Origin: VGWG01 sp964580075
Lineage (GTDB): Bacteria > Verrucomicrobiota > Kiritimatiellia > RFP12 > JAAYNR01
DNA length: 64,000 bases
Reading direction: 5' to 3'
Assembly: GCA_964580075.1 (NCBI GenBank)
Contig: CAZOJL010000002.1
Location: forward strand, 1 to 64,000
The notes beneath the pieces are model-generated. The model did no database searches and had not been told where the DNA came from. It worked only from the letters and a program-made list of their open reading frames with translations. How positions within the stretch are numbered: position 1 is the first letter of the stretch; the number at the start of each line of letters is the position of its first letter. The position numbers and the translations under genes are program-made. This document shows, piece after piece, positions 51,431 to 60,088 of the stretch.

Positions 51431-52650
51431 AGAAGAACCCCGCGCTTTATGAACGTGTCCGGCAGATTCTAGAATCTGCCCGGTCAACCGTGGCCCGGTC
51501 GGTGAACACGACCCAGGTGGTAGCGAATTGGCTGATCGGCCAGGAGATTGTGGAGGAAGAGCAAAAGGGAAAGCGCCGGGCTGACTACGGGAACGAGTTG
51601 ATCATCGACCTGGCAAAACGATTGACGGCGGATTTTGGAAACGGGTACTCCAAGGACAATCTCTTCTGGTTCCGCCGATTGTATCAAGGTTATCCGGAAC
51701 TGCTGGCCCGGCAGAAATTTGACGCACTGCGTCAAATTTCCGACGCAGTGCCTCGGAAATCTACAGGCACAGGGACTTTTGCAGCATTTCCGTCAAAAAC
51801 GCGCACCGTGCATAGTTGTTCTGTTGCGGAGATTGGCTACGCAGTGCGTAGCCAATCCTGGAAACCCGGCCAACTCCATCCAACCCTCTCCTGGACCCAC
51901 TACCGGACACTACTGCGCGTGGATAAACCCGAGACCCGCGCCTTTTATGAAATCGAGGCAATCAAGAACAATTGGGGGGCGCGGGAACTGGAGCGGCAAA
52001 TTTGCAGCCTGTTCTATGAACGACTGGCGTTGAGTCGGGACAAAAAGGGATTGATGCGTCTGGCGACAAAAGGGCAGGTTGTTCAGAAGCCAACGGATGT
52101 GTTCAAGGACCCAGTGGTCATGGAATTTCTGGGGCTTCCGGAATCGCCGAGACTGACCGAAACCGATCTGGAGACCGCCTTGATCAACAATCTCCAGTCA
52201 TTTCTGCTGGAACTGGGCAAGGGGTTCGCCTTTGTGGCGCGACAGGGCCGACTGACACTGGACGGCGATCATTTTTACGTGGATCTTGTTTTCTATCATA
52301 CGATCCTGAAGTGCTACGTGATCATTGATCTCAAGACCGGCAAACTCACACATCAGGACCTTGGGCAACTTCAACTGTACGTCAACTACTACGACCGGGA
52401 GAAACGCGCCACGGGCGATAATCCAACATTGGGGCTGATTCTCTGCGCCGAGAAGAACGACACCGTGGTGCGGTACACCTTGGGCAAAGACCAGAAAAAG
52501 CAGATATTCGCCAGCCGTTATCAGATGTACCTGCCGACCGAGGCCCAACTGCGGGCCGAGATACGCCGGGAAGTCCGATTGTTGCAAGCGCCAGAGATTG
52601 CAACGAAAAAACGCATGGAGCGTAAAGGACGAATTGCTGCCCTAAGTTGA
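51427..52650 (+). CDS. DUF1016/YhcG-family PD-(D/E)XK nuclease
   Basis: A 407-aa protein. The N-terminal DUF1016 part has NWLIGQEIVEEEQKGKRRADYG and YSKDNLFWFRRLY; the C-terminal nuclease part has DGDHFYVDLVFYH (Asp286) and VIIDLKTGK (Asp301-Leu-Lys303). These proteins are often found beside type I and III restriction genes; their target is not settled. Residues about 99-145 are a poorly conserved linker encoded by three short palindromes. ATGA overlap with mod at its start; a 174-base gap follows it. Confidence 0.87.
   Translation: MKKNPALYERVRQILESARSTVARSVNTTQVVANWLIGQEIVEEEQKGKRRADYGNELIIDLAKRLTADFGNGYSKDNLFWFRRLYQGYPELLARQKFDALRQISDAVPRKSTGTGTFAAFPSKTRTVHSCSVAEIGYAVRSQSWKPGQLHPTLSWTHYRTLLRVDKPETRAFYEIEAIKNNWGARELERQICSLFYERLALSRDKKGLMRLATKGQVVQKPTDVFKDPVVMEFLGLPESPRLTETDLETALINNLQSFLLELGKGFAFVARQGRLTLDGDHFYVDLVFYHTILKCYVIIDLKTGKLTHQDLGQLQLYVNYYDREKRATGDNPTLGLILCAEKNDTVVRYTLGKDQKKQIFASRYQMYLPTEAQLRAEIRREVRLLQAPEIATKKRMERKGRIAALS
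51715..51857. repeat. Three short palindromes inside the yhcG-like gene
   Basis: 51715-51739 is a 12-bp-arm palindrome with one central base. 51736-51760 has 8-bp arms (ATTTCCGA/TCGGAAAT) and overlaps the first, so the two are alternative folds. 51831-51857 has 13-bp arms (GATTGGCTACGCA) with one central base. All share a GCAGTGC or GCACTGC core. They fall in the linker between the two domains and keep the frame open. Confidence 0.8.
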
Positions 52651-52743
52651 ATACAGTTCATCTGGACAATTTACCATGTCCACGTCAAAACCGGAGCAGA
52701 TCGAATGGCTATGAATGACATAACCGCACCCGAAGACCAACAA

Positions 52744-52820
52744 CCACTTCGCGCCTTCGCGTCTTCGCGTGAAATCCCAACGCAGACAGTCTCACGCGAA
52801 GGCGCGAAGGCGCGAAGTGG
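52744..52820. repeat. 29-bp inverted repeat upstream of the GxxExxY gene
   Basis: Bases 52744-52772 pair with 52792-52820 with one mismatch around a 19-base loop. The arms are made of CTTCGCG units. The hairpin ends four bases before the ATG at 52825 and would sit over the ribosome-binding region, so it could lower translation or stall transcription. It fills most of the gap between the yhcG-like and GxxExxY genes. Confidence 0.8.
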
Positions 52821-52824
52821 GGAG

Positions 52825-53256
52825 ATGAACATCGAAGAGGTTTCGGCGATCATCGTGGATTGTGGTTACAAATTGCATGTTGAGGTAGGACCTGGCCTTT
52901 TGGAAAGCGTGTATGAAGTGGTCCTGGCCAAGATGCTGGAACAACGCGGTTTGCGCGTGCGACGACAGGTTCCCGTGCCGATTGAATTAATGGGGTTGAC
53001 GTTTGACGAAGGGTTTCGCGCGGATTTGATTGTCCATGATCGGGTGCTGGTGGAGTTGAAGTCGGTAGAAAACCTGGCCCCTGTTCACGGCAAGCAAGTC
53101 CTCACTTATCTCCGCCTTTTAAAGATGCCGCTAGGCTTGTTGATTAATTTTAGCGCCGCAACCTTCAAGGATGGCGTAAAGCGCATCGTCAACCAACATC
53201 ATGATTTCGCGTCTTCGCGTCTTCGCGTGAACCAAGCCCTTTCGGAGAATCCATGA
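52825..53256 (+). CDS. GxxExxY-family protein
   Basis: A 143-aa protein with the family hallmark GPGLLESVY (the G-x-x-E-x-x-Y core) near residue 22, then VPVPIELMGLTFDEGFRADLIV, VLVELKSVENLAPVHGKQVLTYLRLL and PLGLLINFSA. The RADLIV...VELKS pattern is PD-(D/E)XK-like (Asp, then Glu-Leu-Lys). Family function is unknown. The start at 52825 removes an upstream extension that only translates the inverted repeat. The last residues (DFASSRLRVNQ) come from the downstream repeat. ATGA overlap with Res. Confidence 0.85.
   Translation: MNIEEVSAIIVDCGYKLHVEVGPGLLESVYEVVLAKMLEQRGLRVRRQVPVPIELMGLTFDEGFRADLIVHDRVLVELKSVENLAPVHGKQVLTYLRLLKMPLGLLINFSAATFKDGVKRIVNQHHDFASSRLRVNQALSENP
53205..53231. repeat. CTTCGCG repeat at the 3-prime end of the GxxExxY gene
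   Basis: Bases 53213-53231 are an exact 19-base copy of 52755-52773 (CTTCGCGTCTTCGCGTGAA), in direct orientation. The two copies bracket the GxxExxY gene. Confidence 0.85.
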
Positions 53257-55949
53257 AGCCCCAAGTCAACGCCATTGCCGGACGACTGAGTCTGCGCCAG
53301 CCCCAACGCCGCGCGTTGGAAATCCTCGACCGCGTTACGGAGATCGTCCCGCCCAAGAAGGGCGCTGACATCGCAGCCGCCTTGGCGGTCATCCGGTCCG
53401 AGTTTCCAACCGTCACCGATTTTGAGCGCGACTTTCCCTCCCTCTGTTTTGCCCTTGCCACTGGCGTTGGCAAGACGCGCCTCATGGGCGCTTTCATCAC
53501 CTATCTCTATCAGGCATACGGCATCAACAACTTTTTCGTCATGGCTCCGAATCTGACGATCTACAACAAGTTGATCACGGACTTCACGCCCAACACCTCC
53601 AAGTATGTTTTCAAGGGAATCGCCGAGTTTGCCACGGAGCCGCCGGAAATCATCACCGGCGACAACTACGAGGCCAAGGCAGGCACCTTGTTTGACGAGT
53701 TGATCCGCTGCCGGGTGAACATCTTCAATATCTCGAAGATCAACTCCGAAGTCCGAGGCGGCAAGTCGCCGCGCATCAAACGCCTCTCCGAGTACATCGG
53801 CGAGAGCTATTTCGAGTACTTGGCCAATCTGCCCGACCTTGTTCTCGTCATGGATGAATCGCACCGCTACCGGGCCAGCGCGGGCGTGCGGGCAATCAAC
53901 GAACTCAAGCCCGTCCTGGGGCTGGAACTCACGGCCACGCCGTTTGTCGAGACCGGGAAGGGGCCTGTAGCGTTCAAGAACGTTATTCAGGATTACCCCC
54001 TTGGCAAGGCCATGGCCGATGGCTTTGTAAAGGAACCGGCCGTTGTCACGCGCAAGAATTTCAACCCGGCCGGCATGACGCCCGAAGCCGTGGAGCGCAT
54101 GAAACTGGAGGACGGCGTCCGCCTGCACGAGAGCATCAAGGTGGAACTGGAGACGTACGCGCGCGAAACGGAAAACCGCCTCGTAAAACCGTTTGTCCTG
54201 GTCATCGCCCGCGATACCACGCACGCCAAGCAACTCGTTGACCTGCTCCAATCCGAAACCTTCTTCGATGGCCGCTACAAGGAGAAGGTCATCCAGGTCG
54301 ATTCCAGCAAGACCGGCGCCGAAGAAGACGAGATGGTTGAGCGCTTGCTCAAGGTCGAGCACACGGACGAACCAACCGAAATTGTGATTCACGTCAACAT
54401 GCTCAAGGAGGGGTGGGACGTCACCAACCTCTACACCATCGTCCCTCTTCGTGCCGCCAATGCCCGCACCCTCATCGAGCAGTCCATCGGCCGCGGCCTG
54501 CGCCTGCCATACGGCAAGCGCACAGGCGTCACCAGCGTGGATCGCCTGAACATCGTAGCCCATGACAAGTTTCAGGAGATCGTGGACGAAGCCAAGAAAC
54601 CCGGCTCTGCCATCCATCTCCAGCAGGTCATCCTGGCCGACGACACACTTAGCCAGAAGACCGTCACCATGGTCTCCCAGTCCCAACTCGCCAATCGCCT
54701 GGGCCTGACTGTGGATCAACCGACACCCAGCACGCTACAACCCGAGGCAGCGGCCAAGCCGATATTTACACAGCCGGAAGAACAGAAGATCGCGCAACTC
54801 ACCTACGAGGCCATCAAGAGGCTCGAAAGTCAGCCCACGGCCGTGCCGGGCGTCTCATTCCTGTCGAACCCGGACGTGCAGGCAGCCATTCAAAAGGAAG
54901 TGGCAAGCCGGTATCAACCCCCGGTTCAGATGGAGATGGATGTCGTCACCGCGAAGCCAGACATTGCGGCCATTGTTGCCGCCACGGCAGAACTGGTCAT
55001 CCAGCAGACTATCGATATTCCCCGAATTCTCGTGGTGCCCGCCGGCAAGGTCCAATCCGGCTTCAAGCCATTTGTCCTGAAACTGGATACGCTCAATTAC
55101 CCGCCGGTCTCCGAAGAACTTTGGGCCAAACACCTGCGCACCGATCAGGTTGATGTCATCGCCATGGGCAAGGGCGGTACTGAGGAAGAGCGCCTGGAAG
55201 ACTACGTTGTTTCCGGCTTGGTTGATTTCGACGACATCTCATACGACGCGCACGCAGATCTTCTGTACGATCTGGCAGGTCAGGTTGTGCGCCATCTCCG
55301 GTCCTACCTCAAGGAAGAAGCGGAGACTCGAAAGGTTCTCCGGTGTTATCAGCGGGACATCGCCCGGTTTGTCCATGCCCAGATGCAGGAGCACTACTGG
55401 GAAGCGGCTACCTCTCTCGACGTGACGATCACCAAGGGGTTCACCGAACTCAAACGAAGCGCCTACACCACCGATGCCCGAGATCCGGTCAAGGATTATC
55501 GGTATTCACTGGCGGACAAGAGCAACATGCCCAAGCACCTCTTCGGCGGTTTCACAAAATGCCTCTATCCGGTCCAGAAGTTTCAGTCCGACCCGGAGCG
55601 CAAGATGGCTGTGATCCTCGAACGCGAATCCGACAAATGGTTCCGGCCGGCCAAGGGCCAATTCCAGATCTACTACAAGTCCGGCGCCGAGCAACCCGAA
55701 TATCAGCCAGACTTCGTGGCCGAGACGGCCGACGTCATCTACATGCTCGAACCCAAACGCCGCGACGAGTTGCAGGATGCCGACGTGCAGGCCAAGAAAG
55801 CCGTTGCTGAAATCTGGTGCCAGCACGCCACCGCACACGCCAAGACCTACAACGGCAAGCCCTGGCAATACCTCCTCATCCCCCACGACGCCATCGCCGA
55901 CAACATGACGCTCGAAGGGCTCGCCGCCCTGTTCAAGGACAACGAATGA
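53253..55949 (+). CDS. Type III restriction endonuclease subunit Res
   Basis: An 898-aa DEAD-like helicase-nuclease. Motif I is ATGVGKT (69-75), motif II DESH (201-204), motif III ELTATPF, and motifs V/VI are in EGWDVTNLYTIVPLRAANARTLIEQSIGRGLRLPYG. The C-terminal PD-(D/E)XK pattern is PDF (819-821) and Glu833-Pro-Lys835. It would pair with the Mod protein, translocating along unmodified DNA before cleavage. It is the last gene of the island and starts inside the GxxExxY stop. Confidence 0.92.
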   Translation: MKPQVNAIAGRLSLRQPQRRALEILDRVTEIVPPKKGADIAAALAVIRSEFPTVTDFERDFPSLCFALATGVGKTRLMGAFITYLYQAYGINNFFVMAPNLTIYNKLITDFTPNTSKYVFKGIAEFATEPPEIITGDNYEAKAGTLFDELIRCRVNIFNISKINSEVRGGKSPRIKRLSEYIGESYFEYLANLPDLVLVMDESHRYRASAGVRAINELKPVLGLELTATPFVETGKGPVAFKNVIQDYPLGKAMADGFVKEPAVVTRKNFNPAGMTPEAVERMKLEDGVRLHESIKVELETYARETENRLVKPFVLVIARDTTHAKQLVDLLQSETFFDGRYKEKVIQVDSSKTGAEEDEMVERLLKVEHTDEPTEIVIHVNMLKEGWDVTNLYTIVPLRAANARTLIEQSIGRGLRLPYGKRTGVTSVDRLNIVAHDKFQEIVDEAKKPGSAIHLQQVILADDTLSQKTVTMVSQSQLANRLGLTVDQPTPSTLQPEAAAKPIFTQPEEQKIAQLTYEAIKRLESQPTAVPGVSFLSNPDVQAAIQKEVASRYQPPVQMEMDVVTAKPDIAAIVAATAELVIQQTIDIPRILVVPAGKVQSGFKPFVLKLDTLNYPPVSEELWAKHLRTDQVDVIAMGKGGTEEERLEDYVVSGLVDFDDISYDAHADLLYDLAGQVVRHLRSYLKEEAETRKVLRCYQRDIARFVHAQMQEHYWEAATSLDVTITKGFTELKRSAYTTDARDPVKDYRYSLADKSNMPKHLFGGFTKCLYPVQKFQSDPERKMAVILERESDKWFRPAKGQFQIYYKSGAEQPEYQPDFVAETADVIYMLEPKRRDELQDADVQAKKAVAEIWCQHATAHAKTYNGKPWQYLLIPHDAIADNMTLEGLAALFKDNE

Positions 55950-55960
55950 GAGCGAGATCT

Positions 55961-55994
55961 AAAGAATCTCCTTGATGTGGAGCGCATTCTTTTT
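55961..55994 (+). terminator. Possible terminator after the defence operon
   Basis: AAAGAATCTCC (55961-55971) can pair imperfectly with GGAG...ATTCTTT (55979-55992), followed by a short T run. It begins 12 bases after the res stop. The stem has a three-base bulge, so this is only a candidate. Confidence 0.4.
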
Positions 55995-56074
55995 CGTCGA
56001 TTTCGGTCCCGATCCCGATCCCGATCCCAATCCCGATTTGGATCCCGATAGCGGCTGCCAGTGTTAGAATTGCT
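55995..56074. repeat. Hexanucleotide tract and 45-bp inverted copy at the right edge of the island
   Basis: CCCGAT units (about 56007-56037) run into a 45-base sequence (56030-56074) that is the exact reverse complement of 11783-11827. Together with the tracts at 42003-42285, it puts related repeats on both sides of the island. Confidence 0.85.
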
Positions 56075-56118
56075 GGTATGGGCAGTGTGTGGCATTGCCT
56101 TCAGTCCGAATCTTCGCT

Positions 56119-57324
56119 ATGATCTCCCGCACATACGCCATGGCACGTGATCAAACAAATCAAACGGAGCGGCTCGAGAAGTTTCTCGTCCGCCTGATCC
56201 AGCAGCCGGGGGCCGACCAGGGACACACCGGGTCGATCCGGCTGTTGCTGGCGTTTTTGAAAGGGCTGGCGCATCTTTTCCGCGGCGCGGTGCAGACGCG
56301 CCTGTGTTTTTATGAGGCGGGTATCTTGCGCCGTTATCCCCTGGGGTGCCAGGTGATCAGCGTGGGGAACATCACGGCGGGCGGGACGGGCAAGACCCCG
56401 GTGGTGGAGATCTTCGCCCGCGAACTTCATAAGTCGGGACGGAAAGTCGCCATCCTCAGCCGTGGCTACCGCAAGAAGGAATTGCCGTGGTATCAGCGGG
56501 TCTTCAGAGAAACCCTCGAACCGCCGCGGGTCGTGAGCGACGGTCACCACCTGTTGCTCGACAGTGAGATGGGCGGGGACGAGCCCTACATGCTGGCGTC
56601 CAACCTGCCGGGCGTGGTGGTGCTGGTCGACCGCAACCGCGTCAAGAGCGGGCGTTACGCGATCAAAACGTTCGGGTGTGACACGCTCGTGCTCGACGAC
56701 GGCTTTCAGTATCAGAAGCTCAAGCACCGGCTCGAATTGGTGCTGATCGACAAGACCAACCCCTTTGGCAACGGCAATGTTCTGCCGCGCGGTGTATTGC
56801 GCGAACCGGTGCGCAACCTGAATCGGGCGGACTTTATCTTCATCACCAAGTCTGACGGGAAGTCGGATGCGCTGCGCGCCCGGATCCGCGAGTTGAACGA
56901 CCACGCCGAAATCATCGAATGCTGTCATCGGCCCCAATACCTGCGCAACGCTTACAGCCAGGAGACGTTGCCCCTTTCGTGGTTGGACGGCAAGAAGGCC
57001 GCCGCCCTCTCCGGGATTGCGGTGCCGCAAAGTTTCGAAGGTTTTCTGCGCGGCATGGGGGCGCGATTGGTGGCGTGCGACCGCTTTGCCGACCATCACC
57101 GGTACGAGGCGCAAGAGATCATTGACGCCGTGAACCGGGCGGATGAACTGGGGGCCTGCGCGTTGATCACGACCGAGAAGGACGCCGTACGGCTGCCGCG
57201 GCTGGCGAGTTCGGCCGTGCCGGTCTACTACTTGCGGGTGGAGATCGAGATCCTCTCCGGGGCCGAGAATTTCCACGAAGCGGTCCGGCATATCTGCACG
57301 CACGGGGCGCGGAAAGGGGCGTAG
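56119..57324 (+). CDS. lpxK: Tetraacyldisaccharide 4-prime-kinase
   Basis: A protein of about 401 aa that phosphorylates the lipid A precursor at the inner membrane. The P-loop lies in SVGNITAGGTGKTPVVEIF; LSRGYRKK, DRNRVKSGRYA and LDDGFQYQKL are family motifs. A start at 56140 (MARDQTNQ) is equally possible; neither has a good ribosome-binding site. Its presence implies an LPS-bearing outer membrane. It is the first host-like gene after the island. Confidence 0.93.
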   Translation: MISRTYAMARDQTNQTERLEKFLVRLIQQPGADQGHTGSIRLLLAFLKGLAHLFRGAVQTRLCFYEAGILRRYPLGCQVISVGNITAGGTGKTPVVEIFARELHKSGRKVAILSRGYRKKELPWYQRVFRETLEPPRVVSDGHHLLLDSEMGGDEPYMLASNLPGVVVLVDRNRVKSGRYAIKTFGCDTLVLDDGFQYQKLKHRLELVLIDKTNPFGNGNVLPRGVLREPVRNLNRADFIFITKSDGKSDALRARIRELNDHAEIIECCHRPQYLRNAYSQETLPLSWLDGKKAAALSGIAVPQSFEGFLRGMGARLVACDRFADHHRYEAQEIIDAVNRADELGACALITTEKDAVRLPRLASSAVPVYYLRVEIEILSGAENFHEAVRHICTHGARKGA

Positions 57325-57325
57325 C

Positions 57326-58912
57326 ATGAGTGCCGGTGCGCCGTCGGTGTTGCGTGCGGTGTTGAAAGTGGCGGGAGGCACGGCCGTCAGCCGGGTCATG
57401 GGGCTGGTGCGCGAAGTGCTGATGGCGCGATTTTTCGGCACGTCCGTGCAGGGGTCGGCCTTCGTCGTGGCCTTCCGCATTCCGAATCTTTTCCGCAAGT
57501 TGTTCGGCGAGGGGGCGTTGTCTTCCGCCTTCATTCCGGCCTACGCCGATGCCGTGTCACGCGAGGGTCAGGCTGGCGGCGACCGGTTGCTCTCCCGAAC
57601 CGCGGGTTTTATCGTGGCGGTGTTGGGCGTCGTCGCCGCGCTGGGCGTGTTGGCGACGTTCCCGCTGCAGGCATGGGTGGCCACCCGTCCGCGGTTCGCG
57701 GCATTCCTTCCGATCTTGCCGCTGCTGCGGATCATGCTTCCTTACGCGCCGCTGATCTGCGTCGCGGCCTTGGCCATGGGCGCGCTCAATGTCTTGCGGG
57801 CCTTCTGGGTGCCGGCGCTGGCGCCGGCGCTGTTGAACGTCATTTGGATCCTGGCGCTTGTCGCGGTGTGTCCCTGGCTCGCTGACGATCCGGGGGTGCG
57901 CATCCGCCTCGTGGCTTGGGCGGTGCTGCTGGCGGGTGTGGCGCAGGCGCTGTTTCAACTGGCGGCGTTGCGGCGACTGGGCGTGCGTGTTGTTCCCGAC
58001 TTCCGCTGGTGGGGCGATGCGCAGGTCTTGGCGGTCCTGCGGCGCGCCATGCCGCTGGCGCTCGCGTCCGGTGTGGTTCAGGTAAACCTGTGCGTGGACG
58101 GGCTGTTGGCGATGTGGGCCGGAAGCTGGGCGCCTGCGGCGCTGGAGTATGCCGACCGTCTGGTCTACCTGCCGCTCGGTCTGGTGGGAACGGCTTTTGC
58201 CACGGTCCTCCTGCCGACGTTCGCCACGCAGGCGTCGGCGGCGGATGTCGCCGGAATTCCGAAGACGCTCGAGCGGGCGTTGCGCAATATTGGCCTGCTG
58301 ATGGCGCCTGCCGCCGCCGGGTTGTTGGTGCTGGCGCTCCCGATCGTGCAACTGGTCTACCTGCATTCGGGCGGTCGGTTTGATGCCGAATCGGCCGTCC
58401 AGTGCGCGCGCGCGCTGGCGGGATATGCCCCGGGCCTGTTGGTGTTCTGCGTCCACAAGGCGATCGTGCCGGCATTTTATGCCTTGGGCGACACCGTCAC
58501 GCCGGTTCGCGTGAGCATGGGCGCGGTGGCGGCCAATCTGGTGATGAACGTCGTTTTCGTGATGACCTGGCCGGCGGGCTGGAAACATGTCGGCATCGCG
58601 GTCTCCACGGTTTTGTCGAGCCTGATGTCGGTGGCGATGCTGGTTTGGATGTTACGGCGCAGCGGCTACGCGCTTCAGCTTCGCGCATTGGTGACACCCT
58701 ATGGCCGTGCGCTGGGGGCTGCCTGCCTGATGGCCGCAGCAGCCTTCCTGCTGCATGCGCGACTGGCCGGGATGCTGCTGCCCTGGGGCAAGACGGGGGA
58801 GATGGTGGCGGTCGGCGTGACCCTCGCGGCGGCGGCGGCGTTTTATGCCGGACTTGTCTGGGTGCTCTGCCGTGAGGCGGTGCGCGAGCTGTGGCACGGG
58901 TGCCGCACATGA
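57326..58912 (+). CDS. murJ: Lipid II flippase MurJ
   Basis: A 528-aa MOP-superfamily membrane protein with about 14 helices. Family segments are SRVMGLVREVLMARFFGTS, AFRIPNLFRKLFGEGALSSAFIP and DRLVYLPLGLVGTAFATVLLPTFA. It moves lipid II across the membrane. It begins one base after lpxK. Confidence 0.95.
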   Translation: MSAGAPSVLRAVLKVAGGTAVSRVMGLVREVLMARFFGTSVQGSAFVVAFRIPNLFRKLFGEGALSSAFIPAYADAVSREGQAGGDRLLSRTAGFIVAVLGVVAALGVLATFPLQAWVATRPRFAAFLPILPLLRIMLPYAPLICVAALAMGALNVLRAFWVPALAPALLNVIWILALVAVCPWLADDPGVRIRLVAWAVLLAGVAQALFQLAALRRLGVRVVPDFRWWGDAQVLAVLRRAMPLALASGVVQVNLCVDGLLAMWAGSWAPAALEYADRLVYLPLGLVGTAFATVLLPTFATQASAADVAGIPKTLERALRNIGLLMAPAAAGLLVLALPIVQLVYLHSGGRFDAESAVQCARALAGYAPGLLVFCVHKAIVPAFYALGDTVTPVRVSMGAVAANLVMNVVFVMTWPAGWKHVGIAVSTVLSSLMSVAMLVWMLRRSGYALQLRALVTPYGRALGAACLMAAAAFLLHARLAGMLLPWGKTGEMVAVGVTLAAAAAFYAGLVWVLCREAVRELWHGCRT

Positions 58913-58916
58913 AACG

Positions 58917-60002
58917 ATGGGTGACATGAACGTAGTGGTGGCTTGCGGCGGGACAGGCGGACATGTCTTCCCGGGTTTGACGACGGCCCGTGCGTTGCGG
59001 GCGCGGGGGCATGCCGTGACGGTCTGGCTTTCGGGCCGCGCCGTGGAGGATGCGGCGCTGCCCGCGTGGGACGGTCCGGTCTGGCGTACGGGTGCGCGGC
59101 CGTTGCGCCCGACGGCGTTTCCCGCGATCTTCGCTTCGGTCGTCCGCTGTGTGCGGCACCTGCGCCGCGAACGGCCGGACCGGATGTTGGCGATGGGCAG
59201 CTATGCGAGTCTACCGCCGACGGTGGCGGCTTGGCTGTGCGGCGTGCCGGTGGTGTTGCACGAGGCAAACGCGGTTCCGGGGCAGGCGGTGGACTGGCTG
59301 TCGCGTCTGGCGCGGGTGACGGCCGTGAGCTTTCCGGGGACGGAGGCGGCGCTTCCCGGTCGGCGCGTGGTTCTGACCGGGCTGCCGGTGCGGCGCGAAC
59401 TCGCCGCGTCGCGGCGCCCGGAGAGGAAAATGCCCGGATTTACGGTTCTGGTGACGGGCGGGAGCCAGGGCGCGCATGCGGTGAACGAGCTGAGCTGCGA
59501 CGCGCTCTGCCGACTGGCCACGGACGGGGTTCCGGAATTGCGGGTGATTCACCAAAGCGGCGCGGCCGACGCTGCGGGGTTGCGTGCGCGTTATGCGGCA
59601 ACCGGGGTGGATGCATCCGTCGCGTCGTTTATCCGCGACATGGGGGCGGCCTATGCCGATGCCGATGTCGCGGTGTGCCGTGCGGGCGCCGTCACGTGCG
59701 CCGAGTTGTGTCTGTGCGGGGTGCCGGCGGTGCTGATCCCGCTCCCGGGTGCGGTGCGCGACCATCAGCGGCTGAATGCGGCCGTCCTCGCCCAATCCGG
59801 CGGTGCGGTGCTGGCCGGGCAGGGGGATCTGACGGCTGACAAACTGGCCGACATCCTGCGTGGCCTGGCGGGCGACCGGCCGCGCCTGGCAGCCATGGCT
59901 GAGGCGCTGCGGCGACTGGCTGTTCCCGACGCCGATGACCAGCTTGCCGATTGCGTGATGGGCGCCTGGAGCGCACCCGAAAAATTAATAGCCGGAGCGT
60001 GA
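58917..60002 (+). CDS. murG: UDP-GlcNAc:lipid I N-acetylglucosaminyltransferase
   Basis: A GT28 enzyme of about 361 aa making lipid II at the inner face of the membrane. GGTGGHVFPG at the N-terminus, VLHEANAVPGQ, VTGGSQGAHAVNEL and AVCRAGAVTCAELCLCGVPAVLIP mark the two domains. The start may be 58917 or 58926. It follows murJ after four bases, so lipid II synthesis and flipping are adjacent. Confidence 0.94.
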   Translation: MGDMNVVVACGGTGGHVFPGLTTARALRARGHAVTVWLSGRAVEDAALPAWDGPVWRTGARPLRPTAFPAIFASVVRCVRHLRRERPDRMLAMGSYASLPPTVAAWLCGVPVVLHEANAVPGQAVDWLSRLARVTAVSFPGTEAALPGRRVVLTGLPVRRELAASRRPERKMPGFTVLVTGGSQGAHAVNELSCDALCRLATDGVPELRVIHQSGAADAAGLRARYAATGVDASVASFIRDMGAAYADADVAVCRAGAVTCAELCLCGVPAVLIPLPGAVRDHQRLNAAVLAQSGGAVLAGQGDLTADKLADILRGLAGDRPRLAAMAEALRRLAVPDADDQLADCVMGAWSAPEKLIAGA

Positions 60003-60088
60003 CAATCGCAACGGAAAACGGTAACATCACAAACTCAGGACCGTAAATCGCCCGCAGACCTTGATAGTGACCGGAATGTGCTTCGCCT

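Noticed and set aside
42444..55949. Assignment as DISARM or BREX
   Set aside because: The SNF2 helicase and adenine methyltransferase fit parts of DISARM, but drmA, drmB and drmC-like genes are missing, as are pglZ and brxC for BREX.
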